Shown: piece by piece, positions 61,984 to 64,000 of the stretch
Layout of the letters: every line of letters starts with the position of its first letter
Position numbering within the stretch: the stretch's first letter is position 1
Program-made: the position numbers and the translations under genes
Origin: CAIUSP01 sp964594365
GTDB lineage: Bacteria > Actinomycetota > Thermoleophilia > Solirubrobacterales > 70-9
Reading direction: 5' to 3'
Length of the DNA stretch: 64,000 nt
Assembly (NCBI GenBank): GCA_964594365.1
Contig: CAZQMB010000006.1
Span: 17,696-81,695, forward strand
The notes under the pieces: model-generated
What the model was told of the DNA's origin: nothing
Database searches by the model: none
Seen by the model: the letters and a program-made list of their open reading frames with translations, nothing else

Positions 61984-62807
61984 GCTCACTCGTATCGCTC
62001 TCTCCGGGTCTGGTCTTCCCTCTGTTCGTCGTTCTGGCTGGGGCCTTCGCCTTCGGCCTCAGCCTCCATCTGCATCGCCGCTTCACAGGCAAGGCCGGAA
62101 AGAGCATGGGAGACACCGCAGCGGCCTATTCGACCGTCCTCGGCAGCCTGTTCGCGATCTTGACCGGTTTCCTGATCAACGCCGCCTTCAACACGGTGAA
62201 TACCTCGAAGCAGATCGTGGTCGAAGAGGCCGCGGCGGCCAACCGGATCGCCTGGGTGGCACGTGATCTGGGCGGAACGGGTGGCGATCGACTCCAAGCC
62301 GACCTCCAGGCTTACCTGCAGGGTGTAGTCGACCGTGAGTGGCCTCGGCTCGGCGACACCGAATACGACAACACGGTGCTCGAGAGCACGCGGGGCAGCT
62401 CCGCGATGCGCGAGCTGGAGGCCCTGCAGAGGGACACCTCTGAGACGGTCTCGTCGCTCGACGGCTCCTCTGCAGCCTCGCAGGTACGGGCCGAAGCCCT
62501 CTATTCAGCGGTCAACGACCTGCAGACGCAACGGAGATTACGGTTCGACAGCGCACAGAGCTCCACGCCGCTCGGCATGTTCCTGCTCGCGCTGGTAGCG
62601 GGGATCTCGCTGATCGCGAACTCGATCGTGGTGACCCTGCGCGGTCGGGTGTGGGACGCTTTCGTGGCCGCTGGCATCACCTTGATAGTCGGCCTCGATC
62701 TGGCTCTGATCGTGAATCTGAGCGCTCCCTTCTCGGGCGGGTTCCCCGTCCCGGACGGGCCACTGAACGAGATCTACGAGGCGCTGCGACAGGGCGTCTA
62801 TCGCTGA
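61980..62807 (+). CDS. DUF4239-like (bestrophin-like) membrane protein
   Basis: The 275-residue protein has two N-terminal hydrophobic helices (residues 8-28 and 47-70), a long polar middle with VVEEAAAANRIAWVARDL and a helical stretch, and two C-terminal helices (GMFLLALVAGISLIANSIVV and AFVAAGITLIVGLDLALIVN) ending FPVPDGPLNEIYEAL. This layout is that of DUF4239 proteins of unknown function. GTG 61980 overlaps the DsbA-like stop by four bases. Confidence 0.75.
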   Translation: MSSLVSLSPGLVFPLFVVLAGAFAFGLSLHLHRRFTGKAGKSMGDTAAAYSTVLGSLFAILTGFLINAAFNTVNTSKQIVVEEAAAANRIAWVARDLGGTGGDRLQADLQAYLQGVVDREWPRLGDTEYDNTVLESTRGSSAMRELEALQRDTSETVSSLDGSSAASQVRAEALYSAVNDLQTQRRLRFDSAQSSTPLGMFLLALVAGISLIANSIVVTLRGRVWDAFVAAGITLIVGLDLALIVNLSAPFSGGFPVPDGPLNEIYEALRQGVYR

Positions 62808-62825
62808 GCGCGACCCTGGCCGAAC

Positions 62826-64000
62826 TCAGCGCCTGACGCGCCAGCGGAATGCGGTCGGAGGACCCCACGGCGAAGATGCCGATTCGCGCACCGCAACGGT
62901 CGCTGTGTGCCGCCCCGGTGAAAGCCGCCGCCAGGTCTTCTGCTTCGAGCAGTTCGACCACTTCCGCTTGTCGAGCCTGCAGCGATACGAGGGACTCTCG
63001 AGTTGCGAGGAAAAGACGAAGGTCGCTTTGCGGGCGCGGGTCCGAGGCTTCGGTTTCTTCGCGAGCCTCACGTAACGACTCGTGTATCGGATCACGGAGT
63101 AGTCGGAGGGGAAGCCGTTGACCACGGCGAGGACGTTGTCGTTCGCGTCCACAGCCACCCGCTTGACCGAGTAGCCGGCGAGTGCGGGCGTGGGCAGGAC
63201 TCCGGTGAACTTGCCGTCAGGGGTGAAACGCGAGATCCGCCAGCCGTGGCTCAGGTCCCATTCGGTGATGTAGAGGAATCCACGTGAATCGATATCGAGG
63301 GACTCAGGTTGGTGGAGTTGGCCCTCGGCCTCGCCCGGAGCCCCGAACGAACCGAGATGCTGGCCGGAGGGGCTCAGGTGGTGGATCCGGTTGTCCGGAT
63401 CTCCAACAGCGAACCAGACGTCCCCGTCAGGAGCGACCGCGACATCCTGAGCGAACACACCCCCCGGGACTCCCTCCTCGAATACCGGCATACCCGAGCT
63501 ATCGAGTTTCACGATCTCCGCCAACGAACTGGTCAGCGCCAACTCGCCGTCGGGTCCGCTGTCGATCGCATACGGGGACCAGGGCAGGGTGGTGAGGATG
63601 CTCGGCGAAGGCGCGGCGAGGTCTGCTGCAAAGGACTGCACGCGTGTGTTCCCTGACTCAGCGGCATAGAGGCGAGAGCCCTTCCCGAGGACGAGATCGT
63701 ATGAATCACCGAGCGAACCCAGGCCCGGGCCGGGCGAGCCAAACGCGCCCAGGAAAGTCCCGTCGCTTGCGAAGACGGCGATTCGATTCCGGGGATCCTG
63801 GGCAAATGCGGAGTAGTCGAGCACGTAATACCTCCCGCCGGTCGCCACGACCGCTGCAGGAATTCTCATTTCCGACTCCTCGCAGTTCCCTGCGCCCGGG
63901 ATCTGGTTCGATGAACAGTTGACGCCGAAAGTGGAACCGAACGCATGCGAATTGGCTACCTGTCCCAATTCGACATCCGCCGACGCGCCGGGACAGATGA
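62826..64000 (-). CDS. Extracytoplasmic NHL/beta-propeller protein with Ig-like C-terminal module, 5-prime end beyond window
   Basis: The frame is open to the window edge, so the true start is outside; TTG 63968 is only the first start-like codon inside. Some 390 residues are visible: an NHL-type propeller with repeats such as NRIAVFASDGTFLGAFGSPG, DVAVAPDGDVWFAVGDPDNR and SLDIDSRGFLYITEWD, then a basic linker and a last 60-residue module with FVFSSQLESPSYRCRLDKRK, SNCSKQKTWRRLSPGRHTAT and RWRVRR, a Cys-containing Ig-like fold frequent in Solirubrobacterales surface proteins (from memory). Ligand unknown. Confidence 0.75.
   Translation of the reverse strand, partial: ICPGASADVELGQVANSHAFGSTFGVNCSSNQIPGAGNCEESEMRIPAAVVATGGRYYVLDYSAFAQDPRNRIAVFASDGTFLGAFGSPGPGLGSLGDSYDLVLGKGSRLYAAESGNTRVQSFAADLAAPSPSILTTLPWSPYAIDSGPDGELALTSSLAEIVKLDSSGMPVFEEGVPGGVFAQDVAVAPDGDVWFAVGDPDNRIHHLSPSGQHLGSFGAPGEAEGQLHQPESLDIDSRGFLYITEWDLSHGWRISRFTPDGKFTGVLPTPALAGYSVKRVAVDANDNVLAVVNGFPSDYSVIRYTSRYVRLAKKPKPRTRARKATFVFSSQLESPSYRCRLDKRKWSNCSKQKTWRRLSPGRHTATVAVRESASSPWGPPTAFRWRVRR

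Noticed and set aside
1..64000. tRNA genes, insertion sequences, phage or plasmid genes
   Set aside because: No tRNA TPsiC-like arm in a cloverleaf context, no transposase, integrase or terminal repeats were seen; base and codon use are even along the window.

Overview
This is a high-GC bacterial contig, almost wholly coding, with many GTG and TTG starts and many 1-, 4- or 8-base gene overlaps. Gene order points to Actinobacteriota: infC-rpmI-rplT / rRNA-methylase-like gene-pheS-pheT / argC-argJ-argB-argD-argG, gatCAB, and a glutamine-synthetase-like / class I amidotransferase / aldehyde dehydrogenase / SDR run that I recall as Rv2860c-Rv2857c of Mycobacterium tuberculosis. Menaquinone genes, an Rpf-type muralytic protein, several secreted proteins and a C-terminal Cys-rich Ig-like module suggest a deep lineage such as Thermoleophilia/Solirubrobacterales. 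The taxon is an inference from style and synteny. Two runs of N (1-64 and 57154-57253) show a draft or metagenome assembly. I saw no tRNA, rRNA, CRISPR array, insertion sequence or phage gene. No stretch above 300 bases lacks a gene.

Layout. (1) 65-9779: menaquinone genes interleaved with branched-chain amino-acid genes. A forward block menB-menA-menC-menD is flanked by reverse-strand menE-ilvC on the left and ilvB-ilvN-menF on the right. A truncated class V aminotransferase lies at the left edge. (2) 11566-13924: sqdB (UDP-sulfoquinovose synthase) divergent from a membrane-anchored GT2 glycosyltransferase. (3) 13921-14988: a small zinc-ribbon membrane protein and a glutamine amidotransferase-like protein. 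(4) 14975-24366: an amine-catabolism island. Reverse strand: APC permease, glutamine-synthetase-like gamma-glutamylating enzyme, PuuD-like hydrolase, aldehyde dehydrogenase, SDR. Forward strand: choline-kinase-like phosphotransferase and a large FAD oxidoreductase-GcvT protein. (5) 24416-28487: gatCAB behind two small four-helix membrane proteins. (6) 28600-31676: folD and a PcrA/UvrD helicase. (7) 31724-35261: gltX, an Rrf2 regulator, cysK and cysE. (8) 35272-36560: endonuclease IV and a Cys-rich orphan. (9) 36604-41465: dnaE, a coiled-coil Rpf-domain secreted protein and a small membrane protein. (10) 41468-50895: argG, a Thr-rich membrane protein, argD-argB-argJ-argC, pheT-pheS. (11) 50888-55009: TrmH/SpoU methyltransferase, rplT-rpmI-infC, thrS. 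(12) 55157-64000: accessory cell-surface and redox genes. These are a penicillin-acylase-like secreted hydrolase, a polytopic membrane protein, a secreted tandem-domain protein, a PhyH oxygenase, a DsbA-like protein, a DUF4239-like membrane protein and a truncated beta-propeller protein.

The most interesting unit is region 4. The four catalytic genes and permease match the logic of the gamma-glutamylated amine (Puu-type) pathway. No free-standing PuuB oxidase is seen, and the adjacent divergent FAD-GcvT fusion could take that place. That would tie the pathway to tetrahydrofolate and suggests an N-methylated or ethanolamine/choline-like substrate. The interleaved men/ilv layout, the sulfolipid pair, the head-to-head gltX/nfo pair with almost no spacer, the secreted two-domain protein and the Cys-rich orphan are also worth following up.
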